From Marinomonas foliarum (GTDB taxonomy: Bacteria > Pseudomonadota > Gammaproteobacteria > Pseudomonadales > Marinomonadaceae): 64,000 nt of DNA. Below the pieces are notes generated by a model. It was given only the letters and a program-made list of their open reading frames with translations, was not told the DNA's origin and did no database searches. Location: the NCBI RefSeq assembly GCF_003337275.1, contig NZ_QPJQ01000007.1:1-64000 (forward strand), in the 5' to 3' direction. Position 1 is the first letter of the stretch. Each line of letters begins with the position of its first letter. Positions 16,766 to 25,108 of the stretch are shown piece after piece. The translations under genes were made by a program, and so were the position numbers.

Positions 16766-17914
16766 ATGCGTCTCAAAGACTGCCATAACTTCCAAGACTT
16801 TCGCACCCTAGCCAAAAAACGCCTGCCAAGCCCGATTTTCAATTACATTGATGGTGGTGCCGACGACGAGACAACTTACCGCCGCAACACAGCTGCATTT
16901 GAAACCTGTGACCTAGTGCCCAGCGTCCTGACTGGCGTAAAAGACGTAGATCTATCTGTTACCGTTATGGGGCAAAAACTCGCCCTGCCAATTTATTGTT
17001 CGCCAACTGCACTACAACGCTTATTCCATCATGACGGTGAAAGAGCCGTCGCGGGTGCCGCCGAAAAATACGGCACCATGTTTGGCGTGTCGTCCCTTGG
17101 CACGGTGAGCATGGAAGAAATCGCCAAGCAAACCACCACGCCTCAGGTCTATCAATTTTACTTTCATAAAGACCGTGAACTGAACCGTGCCATGATGCAA
17201 CGAGCAAAAGACGCTGGCGTACAAGTGATGATGCTGACAGTCGATTCCATTACTGGCGGCAATCGAGAGCGCGACCTTCGCACCGGCTTCGCCATTCCTT
17301 TTAAATTAAACCTAAAAGGTATGCTGCAATTTGTCCTCAAACCCATGTGGGGCATTAACTACGTGACCCACGAGAAATTCCGTTTACCTCAGCTCGACGA
17401 ACACGTGGACATGGGTTCTGGCGCGACCTCGATTGGCGACTACTTTACCAACATGCTCGATCCATCGATGAACTGGGATGACGTGGCGGAAATGGTGAAA
17501 TTCTGGGATGGAGAGTTCTGCTTAAAAGGCATCATGAGCCGAGAAGACGCTCGCAAAGCAGTGGAAATCGGCTGCACTGGCGTAATTATTTCCAACCATG
17601 GCGGACGCCAACTTGACGGCTCCCGCAGCTCTTTCGATCAGCTAGCGGAAATAGTCGATGAAGTGGGCGACGAAATCGACGTCATCTTCGACAGCGGCGT
17701 ACAGCGGGGCACCCACGTACTCAAAGCTTTATCTCTTGGCGCCAAAGCCGTTGGCATAGGCCGCATGTACTTGTATCCACTCGCCGCCGCAGGACAACCC
17801 GGTGTAGAGCGCGCACTCGGATTAATGAAAGCCGAACTCGAACGAGACATGAAACTCATGGGCAAAACATCGATTGATCAGCTGACGAGAGAAAATTTAC
17901 GGTTTCGATCTTAG
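16766..17914 (+). CDS. FMN-dependent alpha-hydroxyacid dehydrogenase/oxidase (lldD type)
   Basis: 382 residues of the L-lactate dehydrogenase/glycolate oxidase family. Visible hallmarks are FNYIDGGADDETTYRRN at the N-terminus, TVDSITGGNRERD, and the active-site SNHGGRQLDGS with catalytic His and Arg, then FDSGVQRGTHVLKALSLGA and GIGRMYLYPLA for phosphate binding of FMN. It oxidises an L-2-hydroxyacid, most likely L-lactate, passing electrons to quinone or oxygen. AAAGGAG precedes the ATG. A decayed copy of its 3' end lies 2 kb downstream. Confidence 0.87.
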   Translation: MRLKDCHNFQDFRTLAKKRLPSPIFNYIDGGADDETTYRRNTAAFETCDLVPSVLTGVKDVDLSVTVMGQKLALPIYCSPTALQRLFHHDGERAVAGAAEKYGTMFGVSSLGTVSMEEIAKQTTTPQVYQFYFHKDRELNRAMMQRAKDAGVQVMMLTVDSITGGNRERDLRTGFAIPFKLNLKGMLQFVLKPMWGINYVTHEKFRLPQLDEHVDMGSGATSIGDYFTNMLDPSMNWDDVAEMVKFWDGEFCLKGIMSREDARKAVEIGCTGVIISNHGGRQLDGSRSSFDQLAEIVDEVGDEIDVIFDSGVQRGTHVLKALSLGAKAVGIGRMYLYPLAAAGQPGVERALGLMKAELERDMKLMGKTSIDQLTRENLRFRS

Positions 17915-18067
17915 CGCTTTCGGTCTTAGAAAGAACAGTAATCCTCCCCTTACCTTCAAGGGTAGGATTACCGATCTGTTTATATAGATCAAATTCGTGG
18001 TGATAATTCAAACCCTGATCTCCTCTTAATTAGGCTGAGACAAGAGGACTTGTTCCAACCTTCAATA

Positions 18068-19144
18068 TTATTCGACACCTAACACATCAAATCCTCCATA
18101 GACTATTTTTCGAATAGCTGAGCCGGATAAGTTCTCTGAAAACTCAGGTGTCAATTGGCTTGCTTGATTGAGTTTTTCAAGTTGTGCTGCTGTTAACTCA
18201 ATATCCAGTGCGGCAATGTTGGATTGCAATTGAGCCAGAGACGATGCGCCTATAATCGTTGAAGTAACTTCTGGTTTAGACAATGTCCAAGCAAGGGCTA
18301 CTTGAGCAAGTGGTTTTTCTAGTTCACTTGCCACTTCGTGCAAAGCATCAAGTATGAGCCAGTTTCTGTCGCTAAATTTCGAATCACCAAAGGGATTGGG
18401 TTTCGTTAATCGCCCTTCGCCACGCAGACCTTCTTTACTATATTTACCGGTTAAAAAGCCCCCTGCTAATGGACTCCAAGGCATAACAGCCATAGATGTA
18501 TCGCGGGCAACGGGGAAATGCTCTCTTTCCACTTCACGAGCAACCAGTGAGTATTCTAATTGCATGGCAATAGGAGCAGGAATTCGGCGTTCACTCGCTA
18601 AAACTGCCGCTTTCATGGCGATATAAGCAGGCATGTCTGAAAAGGCAAAATAACGAATTTTACCCGCCCTAACTAAATCACCAAGTGTCTGTAATATCTC
18701 TTCAATAGGCGTGACACCATCCCAAATATGCATCCAATAAAGATCGATATAATCCGTACGAAGTCGCTTAAGCGAATTCTCTAATGCCCTATGTATGTTT
18801 TTTGCGCCGCTACCACCTGCATTTGGGTTGGCAATCCTGGCACTTTTATTTTCCGCCAATGGACTTGCTGAAAAATTGAATCCAAATTTTGTGGCTAACA
18901 CAATGTCATCTCGGCTACCGGACTCTGCTATAAATTTACCAAGCAACTCCTCGCTTGCTCCTTGGCCGTAGATATCAGCAGTGTCAATAAAGTTACCTCC
19001 CTTTTCACGATAAGCATCAAATATTGTCTGTGCATCATGCTCAGTGGAGCCCCAATTCGAGCCGCCAAATGTCATAGTGCCTAGGGCTAAAGGACTAACA
19101 ATAAGACCTGAATGACCCAATGGTCGATAAGAGGTTAATTTCAT
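18068..19144 (-). CDS. Aldo/keto reductase
   Basis: 358 residues from the ATG at 19144; an ATG four codons earlier is also possible. The AKR landmarks are present: GTMTFGGSNWGS, FIDTADIYGQGASEELLGKF (catalytic Asp and Tyr), a Lys in LATKFGFNF, and WMHIWDG with the His. The C-terminal NADPH-binding part contains STIIGASSLAQLQSN. The substrate is unknown. It is divergent from a TetR-family gene which probably represses it, and the pair is flanked by lldD and the lldD fragment. Confidence 0.87.
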   Translation of the reverse strand: MKLTSYRPLGHSGLIVSPLALGTMTFGGSNWGSTEHDAQTIFDAYREKGGNFIDTADIYGQGASEELLGKFIAESGSRDDIVLATKFGFNFSASPLAENKSARIANPNAGGSGAKNIHRALENSLKRLRTDYIDLYWMHIWDGVTPIEEILQTLGDLVRAGKIRYFAFSDMPAYIAMKAAVLASERRIPAPIAMQLEYSLVAREVEREHFPVARDTSMAVMPWSPLAGGFLTGKYSKEGLRGEGRLTKPNPFGDSKFSDRNWLILDALHEVASELEKPLAQVALAWTLSKPEVTSTIIGASSLAQLQSNIAALDIELTAAQLEKLNQASQLTPEFSENLSGSAIRKIVYGGFDVLGVE

Positions 19145-19250
19145 TTTTAATTCCATAGTGACTGATATGAAACTAAGACATTACGCCGTTGATTTTTATT
19201 GTCAACAATTACATAATAAACACTATGAATTTTTTTTGGATAAATTGGAT

Positions 19251-19847
19251 ATGAAAAAAGTGGGTAGACCCCTCTCATTTGATAGAGATAAAGCGCTTAA
19301 AAAGGCGATGCTGACATTTTGGCAAAGTGGCTATGAGACAACGTCTATTACAGATTTAACCACTGCCATGGGGATTACTGCACCAAGTCTATATACGGCT
19401 TTTGGTGACAAAAAACAGCTCTTTTTGGAGGCGATTCGTCTTTACGTCTATGCAGATCCTGATGTGATAAACCAAATGGACAATGCGCCAACAGCAAAAG
19501 ATGCTGCATGGTTATTAATGCAGCATTCGGCTGACTTGTTTACCAATGAAAATACGCCACCAGGTTGTTTAATGGCGAGCTCGACCGCTAGCGGATCAGC
19601 TAATTCTGAAGACGTGCGTAGTTACGTTGCAGACATCCGCAATGACATGCGCCTTAATTTGAAATTGCGGATTGATCAAGATATTGAAAAAGTGTTATTG
19701 CCAAGCGATACATCCGCAGATGCTCTTGCTGATTTAGTTTTTGCTATTATCCAAGGTATGTCTGTTCTTGCCCGCGATGGAGTCAAACAAAACAGTTTGA
19801 TTTTACTATGTAAGCAAGCTTTGAAGGCATGGCCTGAAAATCACTGA
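19251..19847 (+). CDS. TetR family regulator (YxaF/LmrA-like)
   Basis: 198 residues from the ATG at 19251. The frame is open further upstream to 19158, but MKKVGRPLSFDRDKALKKAM is the normal beginning of this TetR subgroup and the upstream translation has no family character. The helix-turn-helix is TSITDLTTAMGITAPSLYTAFGDKKQLF. The C-terminal domain has the AIRLYV and GCLMASSTA patterns of regulators that control oxidoreductase genes. Divergent from the aldo/keto reductase with a 106-base gap. Confidence 0.87.
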   Translation: MKKVGRPLSFDRDKALKKAMLTFWQSGYETTSITDLTTAMGITAPSLYTAFGDKKQLFLEAIRLYVYADPDVINQMDNAPTAKDAAWLLMQHSADLFTNENTPPGCLMASSTASGSANSEDVRSYVADIRNDMRLNLKLRIDQDIEKVLLPSDTSADALADLVFAIIQGMSVLARDGVKQNSLILLCKQALKAWPENH

Positions 19848-19907
19848 TAGCAAAAATACGGCGAGCAAATAGTTTGAGGTCAGATGAAGTAGTATCCACC
19901 AGAAGTT

Positions 19908-20263
19908 TTGCTTAAAGCCCTAGAAATTGGCTTCACTAGCGTGGTCATTTCCAATCATGGCGGACGCCAACTTGATAGTTCCCGCAGCTCCTTTGATCAG
20001 CTCGCAGAAATTGTGGTTGAGGTGGGCGATGAAATAGACGTCATCTTCGACAGCGGGGAACTCACGTGCTCAAAGCTTTATCTCTTGGCGCCAAAGCCGT
20101 CGGCATCGGCCGCATGCACTTGTATCCACTCGCCACCGCTGGACAACCCGGTGTCGAACGCGCACTAGGGCTCATAAAAGCCGAACTCGAACGGGATATG
20201 AAACTCATGGGCAAAACATCAATTGATCAACTGACGAGAGAAAACTTACGGTTTAGGTCTTAA
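19908..20263 (+). pseudogene. Decayed duplicate of the lldD-type gene 3' end
   Basis: The region matches the last ~115 codons of the oxidase gene at 16766-17914, with scattered substitutions. The first part (ISNHGGRQLDSSRSS... to FDSGE) is in one frame and the rest (LKALSLGAKAVGIGRMHLYPLA... to ENLRFRS) in another. Comparison with the intact gene shows a 10-base deletion, apparently between two CAGCGG repeats present in the parent (17693-17708). There is no start or N-terminal domain, so it is a dead fragment. Confidence 0.9.
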
Positions 20264-20601
20264 AATGCTGACTACACTTCCGAAGTATAAAGACTAAGCA
20301 TTGCGGCTGCCGCTAAACGAATTCTGTCGGTCTTGCAGGTCGTGTTTTAGCGCGTCAAGAGTTTTGGTTTGGTGTTATCGGGCTTTTGACGGCCTAAAGG
20401 CCGACCTAGAAAAACTATTATAAATCAACAAATTGCAGGCTAAATAACATTACACGCCTGATTACGGTCGTACCTCCCTCATCAGGCCCACAAAACTCAC
20501 CTAATCTTCGCTGACAGCCTTTAGCGATAACCTCCAGTGTCTTAATGAGGCGTTGTTCGTGGTTTTAATGTCAAAGTTACCACTTTCTCAATCACCATAA
20601 A
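20264..20601. other. Gap before the toxin-antitoxin genes
   Basis: No convincing gene. Small hairpins are visible: CGGCCTAAAGGCCG at about 20391-20404, and GCCTGAT/ATCAGGC arms at 20456-20462 and 20481-20487. None has a T-run. The region joins the lldD fragment to the HigBA-type operon and may be debris of past rearrangement. Confidence 0.3.
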
Positions 20602-20653
20602 GTTAACACTAAAGTGAACACTTACCCTTGAAAAAGTTCACTTTAGTGTTAAC
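20602..20653. promoter_or_regulatory. 18-bp inverted repeat operator of the toxin-antitoxin operon
   Basis: Arms at 20602-20619 and 20636-20653 are perfect inverted copies (GTTAACACTAAAGTGAAC and its complement), 16 bases apart, each arm itself being a rough palindrome. The second arm lies between a -35-like TTGAAA (20628-20633) and a -10-like TAACAT (20650-20655). This is the expected design of an autoregulatory site for the antitoxin. Confidence 0.75.
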
Positions 20654-20661
20654 ATTCAAGC

Positions 20662-21015
20662 ATGAGGAATATAAATTTTTACATCATGGAAGATGGCAAG
20701 TCCCCAATAGCAGAATTTCTAGATTCGCTTTCTAGCAAACAAGCACAGAAAGTTGCTTGGGTACTCCAATTAGTTGAAGAACTTGATGCAGTGCCGTCCA
20801 CTTACCTTAAAAAGTTGGTTAATACCGATAACATCTGGGAAGTACGCGTACAAGTCGGCAGCAATATATTTCGTTTATTAGGTTTCTTTGACGGCGACAG
20901 TTTGGTTGTTTTAAATCACGGCTTTCAGAAGAAGACCCAAAAAACACCACCAAGAGACATCAAGATTGCAGAGAGTCGTCGTCACGACTATTTAGCGAGG
21001 AAGAAACATGAGTGA
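20662..21015 (+). CDS. HigB/RelE-superfamily toxin (Gp49-like)
   Basis: 117 residues of the phage-derived Gp49-like/HigB family: [19 protein letters not shown] at the start, [27 protein letters not shown] in the middle and [17 protein letters not shown] near the end. Family members are mRNA interferases of type II toxin-antitoxin systems. Toxin comes first and overlaps the antitoxin gene by 8 bases, the usual HigBA order. No clear ribosome-binding site precedes the ATG, and the predicted transcription start falls on or next to it. Confidence 0.85.
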   Translation: MRNINFYIMEDGKSPIAEFLDSLSSKQAQKVAWVLQLVEELDAVPSTYLKKLVNTDNIWEVRVQVGSNIFRLLGFFDGDSLVVLNHGFQKKTQKTPPRDIKIAESRRHDYLARKKHE

Positions 21016-21283
21016 TTTAAAACAGTATTTAACAGACCGCAAAGCCGCCGATAAGGATTTTTCTGAAGGTTACGACGAGGGTTATCAGGCCTTTAAATTT
21101 GGTGTATTGCTCAAAGAAGCGCGCAAGAACGCAGGGTTAACACAAGATGAATTAGCATTGAAACTGCATACTCAAAAAAGCGCCATATCTCGCATTGAGA
21201 ACCATTCGGATGATGTAAAGCTATCGACTCTTGAGCGTTTTGCTACCGCTCTGGGTAAAAAACTCGAAATCCGTTTGGTGTAA
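21008..21283 (+). CDS. HigA-like antitoxin with XRE helix-turn-helix
   Basis: 91 residues. A short N-terminal region is followed by an XRE-type DNA-binding domain ([33 protein letters not shown]). It should neutralise the upstream toxin and repress the operon through the inverted repeat at 20602-20653. Translationally coupled to the toxin by overlap; GAGGAAGAAAC provides a ribosome-binding site inside the toxin gene. Confidence 0.87.
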   Translation: MSDLKQYLTDRKAADKDFSEGYDEGYQAFKFGVLLKEARKNAGLTQDELALKLHTQKSAISRIENHSDDVKLSTLERFATALGKKLEIRLV

Positions 21284-21306
21284 CTTTTCCATCTACAAAA
21301 CGATAG

Positions 21307-21376
21307 AAAACCACTAACAACACCTAATAAATTGTTCTTGTCAGTATCAGAATAAGGCTTTGTTAGTGGTTTTTTA
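21307..21376. terminator. Long-loop terminator between HigBA and rhamnose operon
   Basis: AAAACCACTAACAA (21307-21320) pairs perfectly with TTGTTAGTGGTTTT (21360-21373), followed by a T-run. The 39-base loop is long for a simple terminator, so the arms may have another role, but the position between convergent operons and the T-run favour termination. Confidence 0.6.
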
Positions 21377-21390
21377 ATTTGAATATAAGC

Positions 21391-23097
21391 CTACAACTCC
21401 CCCACCAAGTCCCGCCATTGCTGACGATACAGGTTCAGCAGTGGTTTTATTTGTGCATCACACAGGGCGAGGCTGAGGCGGCCTTTTAGTTTTAGGCTTT
21501 TGTTAGACAGCAAGGCTGCGCCGCCGGACGTACCGGTAACATCCCGAGAGGCGTAGATTTCATTTTGGCTGCGCATGCAGGCCAATAAGGTAAGGAAGTT
21601 GATGTTATTGCTGAACGCGCCTTCGACAATCACGGTATCGCTGCTGTCCATCAGATCTAGACAATAATCCGTCATCAAGGTCACGTACACATCCGCCAAA
21701 GCAGACTGCTGAGCAGGCGTTAATTCAATGCCTCGGTCAATAATTCGCCCTTCGCAGTGGGAAAATGGCCCGCCGCCTTTGGCAAAGGCAGGAATAGCCA
21801 AAATACCGTTTTCTAAAATGAAGTTCACATCGCTCAAGGTGGCTTTGCTGTCGCTGCGCAGTTTCTCCCATTCACGTCCACCCATAAAGCGAATCGTCGG
21901 TGTAGCACGGCCAAGGGCGTCCACATTGGCGAGCATGTCTTTGTCTTCTTGTAGCGCATCCAGCTTACCGTTAATAGTGGCGATGACCGTCCAAGTACCG
22001 CTAGACACTACGGTGAGTTTTTCCATCGGCTGACCGATATAAGGCACTAACGAGGCGTTGGAGTCATGGATACCATTGAAGATAGCGCAACTCGGCGGCA
22101 AGCCAGTTTCTTTGGCTAAGTCTGGCAAAATGGTGCCCAATTTTGCGCCCGTTTCCATGACTTCTGGAAAGCGCTCTGCCCACTGTTGTTCGCATAAAGT
22201 AGAAAACTGACAGCTGGTCGGATTCCATAGATCGGTGTGGCAACCTAATGAGGTCACTTCTGCTGCCTTGTTGCCACTGAGCTTATAACCCCAAAATTGC
22301 GGATACAAAAGTAGTGAATCGACTGTTGCAAACTCATCTGCAAAGCGTTTTTGCTGCCAGAACAATTGCGCACCTAAGTTCAAGCCTTGGGGCAATCTCG
22401 GACTAAAAGATTCACTAAAATCTGGGCGTGCAGCGTCGTATTCTTCTTTTAACTCAGACACACCATCGTATTCATAATCCAGAATCGGCAAGGCAAGTTG
22501 GTCGCCCTTCATGCAAGCAATGGTTGCCCCATGTGTCGTAATCGCAATGCTGGTAATAAAGTAGCGCTGGGCCAAATCGGCCAACGCATCTTTGATCCAT
22601 TGCCAAATTGAATCCACATCCACATGTGGATATGGCGGCGTATCAACCACGCCATTAACACGCTTTTCAATATGCAATAACGAGCCAGTTTGCCCGTCCA
22701 TTAGGCAGATCTTAATGTTGGTTTTACCAATATCTAAAACCGCCACCACGCGCGTTTTATCAGGCTGCAACACATTAAAGCGAAACACTTCTTGCAGCGC
22801 ATCAGCGACAGGTTCAAACGATGGTTTTTTGGTTTCCATGATGTCCGCCATGTATTCCCACCAACGCTGCATAACGGGATGATCGGCTAAGGCTTGTGAA
22901 TCCAGATCATCCGCATCAAAGGTGGCATACAATCGGTTTGAGTTTTGGTTACTCTCATTAGCATCCAAATGAATATAATAATTGCGGATACCATGTTGCT
23001 TAAGGTGCTCAGCAAGCTCTGGCCAGAGTTCATCATGACGTTTCTTGTATTCTTCTTCACAGCCTTTGTGTAAATACATTACTGAGGCATATCTCAT
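21391..23097 (-). CDS. Fused L-rhamnose mutarotase and FGGY sugar kinase (RhaU-RhaK)
   Basis: 568 residues in two domains. Residues 1-104 are an L-rhamnose mutarotase (MRYASVMYLHKGCEEEYKKRH, RNYYIHLD, HPVMQRWWEYMADIM). From about 115 an FGGY carbohydrate kinase begins (RVVAVLDIGKTNIKICLMDG) with GIHDSNAS carrying the catalytic Asp. In rhizobia rhaU and rhaK are separate neighbouring genes in this position; here they are one frame with a short linker and no internal stop. The product would convert beta- to alpha-rhamnose and phosphorylate rhamnulose. Last gene of the rhaSTPQ operon, overlapping rhaQ by 4 bases. Confidence 0.88.
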   Translation of the reverse strand: MRYASVMYLHKGCEEEYKKRHDELWPELAEHLKQHGIRNYYIHLDANESNQNSNRLYATFDADDLDSQALADHPVMQRWWEYMADIMETKKPSFEPVADALQEVFRFNVLQPDKTRVVAVLDIGKTNIKICLMDGQTGSLLHIEKRVNGVVDTPPYPHVDVDSIWQWIKDALADLAQRYFITSIAITTHGATIACMKGDQLALPILDYEYDGVSELKEEYDAARPDFSESFSPRLPQGLNLGAQLFWQQKRFADEFATVDSLLLYPQFWGYKLSGNKAAEVTSLGCHTDLWNPTSCQFSTLCEQQWAERFPEVMETGAKLGTILPDLAKETGLPPSCAIFNGIHDSNASLVPYIGQPMEKLTVVSSGTWTVIATINGKLDALQEDKDMLANVDALGRATPTIRFMGGREWEKLRSDSKATLSDVNFILENGILAIPAFAKGGGPFSHCEGRIIDRGIELTPAQQSALADVYVTLMTDYCLDLMDSSDTVIVEGAFSNNINFLTLLACMRSQNEIYASRDVTGTSGGAALLSNKSLKLKGRLSLALCDAQIKPLLNLYRQQWRDLVGEL

Positions 23098-24101
23098 AAC
23101 GCTTTTGCCTTTTTGTTTTTATATAGAGTAATCAGTACGGGTAAGCTCACAACAGTGATTAACATCACGCCAACGATAATCGTCATGACGATGCCTGGAA
23201 TATTTAACAGCCCCATACCAAAGGTGACCAAGCCCATTAGGATCACCGCCAACACCACGCCAGCAATGGTTCCGCTGCCACCAAGGATGCTCACGCCCCC
23301 TAGAACCACCATGGTAATAATGCTGAGTTCCCAACCCATGGCGATACTTGGGCGCGTGCTGCCCAAACGTGAAGTAAGCAGAATAGAGGCAACACCAGAC
23401 ATCACACCAACCAAGGTAAACAGGATCAAACGATGCTTATCCACCTTGATCCCCGAATAATAAGACGCCGTCGGATTATTACCAATCGCATAGGTGTAAC
23501 GGCCAAACGTAGTGCGATGCAGCAACCAATAAAACACCAAAGCAAAGAAGGCAAACAACACCAGCTCAAACGAGAATACCCAATAAACATACCCCTGCCC
23601 AAAGAACTCAAAGCCATCTGGATAGTCACGTACAACTTGGTCGCCCAACAAGATATAACTGATACCACGAAATAAACTCATGGTACCGATTGTCACCACA
23701 ATGGAGGGAATCTTGAAACGCGTCACCAAGACGCCATTAAACAGACCACAAGCCGCCCCCGCCAAAATACCAACAAATGCGACCGCATAAACGGGTGCGC
23801 CCATTTGTGCGACTAACCCCATCAAGGTACTGGAAAGCGAAATAATAGCTGCCACAGAAATATCAATTTCTTTGGCGATAATCAGCATCGCCATCGGCAA
23901 AGCGATTAAGGCTTTTTCGGTAAAGTTAAAGGTCGCATCCGATAGATTCCAAGGGTCTAAAAAGTAAGGGGATAAATAAGAATTCATCACGCAGACTAAA
24001 AAGACGATTAAGACCAAAAAACTTTCCCAGCGTAGCAAGCCCTGTAGTTTGCTGGTAAACATTGAATCTGGCGTTGCTGATTTTTTTATTGTTGTATCCA
24101 T
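23094..24101 (-). CDS. rhaQ: Rhamnose ABC transporter permease RhaQ
   Basis: 335 residues, about nine to ten predicted helices of the sugar ABC permease family (RbsC-like), with the motif GRYTYAIGNNPTASYYSGI typical of carbohydrate uptake type 2 permeases. It pairs with the permease from 24110-25108. Gene order R-S-T-P-Q-U-K matches the rhizobial rhamnose operon, from which the name is taken. Overlaps the fused mutarotase-kinase gene. Confidence 0.85.
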   Translation of the reverse strand: MDTTIKKSATPDSMFTSKLQGLLRWESFLVLIVFLVCVMNSYLSPYFLDPWNLSDATFNFTEKALIALPMAMLIIAKEIDISVAAIISLSSTLMGLVAQMGAPVYAVAFVGILAGAACGLFNGVLVTRFKIPSIVVTIGTMSLFRGISYILLGDQVVRDYPDGFEFFGQGYVYWVFSFELVLFAFFALVFYWLLHRTTFGRYTYAIGNNPTASYYSGIKVDKHRLILFTLVGVMSGVASILLTSRLGSTRPSIAMGWELSIITMVVLGGVSILGGSGTIAGVVLAVILMGLVTFGMGLLNIPGIVMTIIVGVMLITVVSLPVLITLYKNKKAKAL

Positions 24102-24109
24102 ATGCGCCT

Positions 24110-25108
24110 CTAATTAGCTCGTATTTCGTCATTTGCATTGGGGTTACGTAAGATAATCCGCGCTTTATCTTTGCCTGATGTTGCATTGGCAATAACGGCG
24201 ATAATAATGACTAAACCTGAAATCGCCATTTGCCAAAACGGTGAGACACCAATAATTGGCAAGGCGTTATTCACCACGCCGATAAACAAGGCGCCAATCA
24301 CACAACCCACCACGGTACCCAAACCGCCCACTATACTGACGCCGCCGATTACGCAGGCTGCAATTACTTGCAGTTCAAAGCCATTGGCTACATCAACATA
24401 GGCCACTGCAAAACGCGATACCCACAAATAACCACATAATCCAGACAAGGTACCCGACACTAAAAAAGCATAAAATTGCACCTTACCCACGTTTACACCT
24501 GAGTAAAATGCGGCCATTGGATTGCCACCAGCCGAATAAAAATTACGCCCCCATACACTGAACTTCATTGCCCAGAAAAATAAGATAATGGCGACAATGG
24601 CCATCCAGCCAAGCACGGGCATGGATAAAATTTCATAGCGGGGTAAGCCTATAAAAGACTCGCTCATTTGATGAGAATTCACCCAGGCGCCGTCCGATAA
24701 CAAAAAAGTCGCGCCACGATAAATGCTCATGGTGCCAAGGGTAATCACAATAGAAGGCACTTTTAATAGCCAAACAAATAAGCCATTAATCGCCCCTAAC
24801 AAGGCACCAATAAACAGCGATAAAAATATCAGTAATGCCATAGGAAGTTCTGGAAAATATTGATTCACCATGGCGACAAACATGCCAGTAAATGCCACGT
24901 TGGCCGCCACAGACAAATCAATGCAACGGGTTAGAATCACCAACATCTGCCCCAGAGCTAGCATAATCAGAATTGAAGTGTCATTAAAAATACTGACACT
25001 GTTCGATAGACTAATAAAATCAGGACTGATCACTCCAACACCAAAAAACATCGCCAGTACAATGATACTGAGCACGCCTTCACGGGAGTAAATTAAACGT
25101 TTTAACAT
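24110..25108 (-). CDS. rhaP: Rhamnose ABC transporter permease RhaP
   Basis: 332 residues of the same RbsC-like permease family as its neighbour, with WGRNFYSAGGNPMAAFYSGVNV as the cytoplasmic loop motif contacting the ATPase. Starts inside the last codons of the ATPase gene (7-base overlap), showing tight operon packing. Forms the heterodimeric channel with RhaQ. Confidence 0.85.
   Translation of the reverse strand: MLKRLIYSREGVLSIIVLAMFFGVGVISPDFISLSNSVSIFNDTSILIMLALGQMLVILTRCIDLSVAANVAFTGMFVAMVNQYFPELPMALLIFLSLFIGALLGAINGLFVWLLKVPSIVITLGTMSIYRGATFLLSDGAWVNSHQMSESFIGLPRYEILSMPVLGWMAIVAIILFFWAMKFSVWGRNFYSAGGNPMAAFYSGVNVGKVQFYAFLVSGTLSGLCGYLWVSRFAVAYVDVANGFELQVIAACVIGGVSIVGGLGTVVGCVIGALFIGVVNNALPIIGVSPFWQMAISGLVIIIAVIANATSGKDKARIILRNPNANDEIRAN

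Noticed and set aside
20530..21373. Possible integron cassette carrying the HigBA pair (inverted repeats on both sides).
   Set aside because: The CACTAAC/GTTAGTG arms do not match the attC core consensus (RYYYAAC/GTTRRRY), the left repeat is better explained as the operator, and no integrase is in the window.
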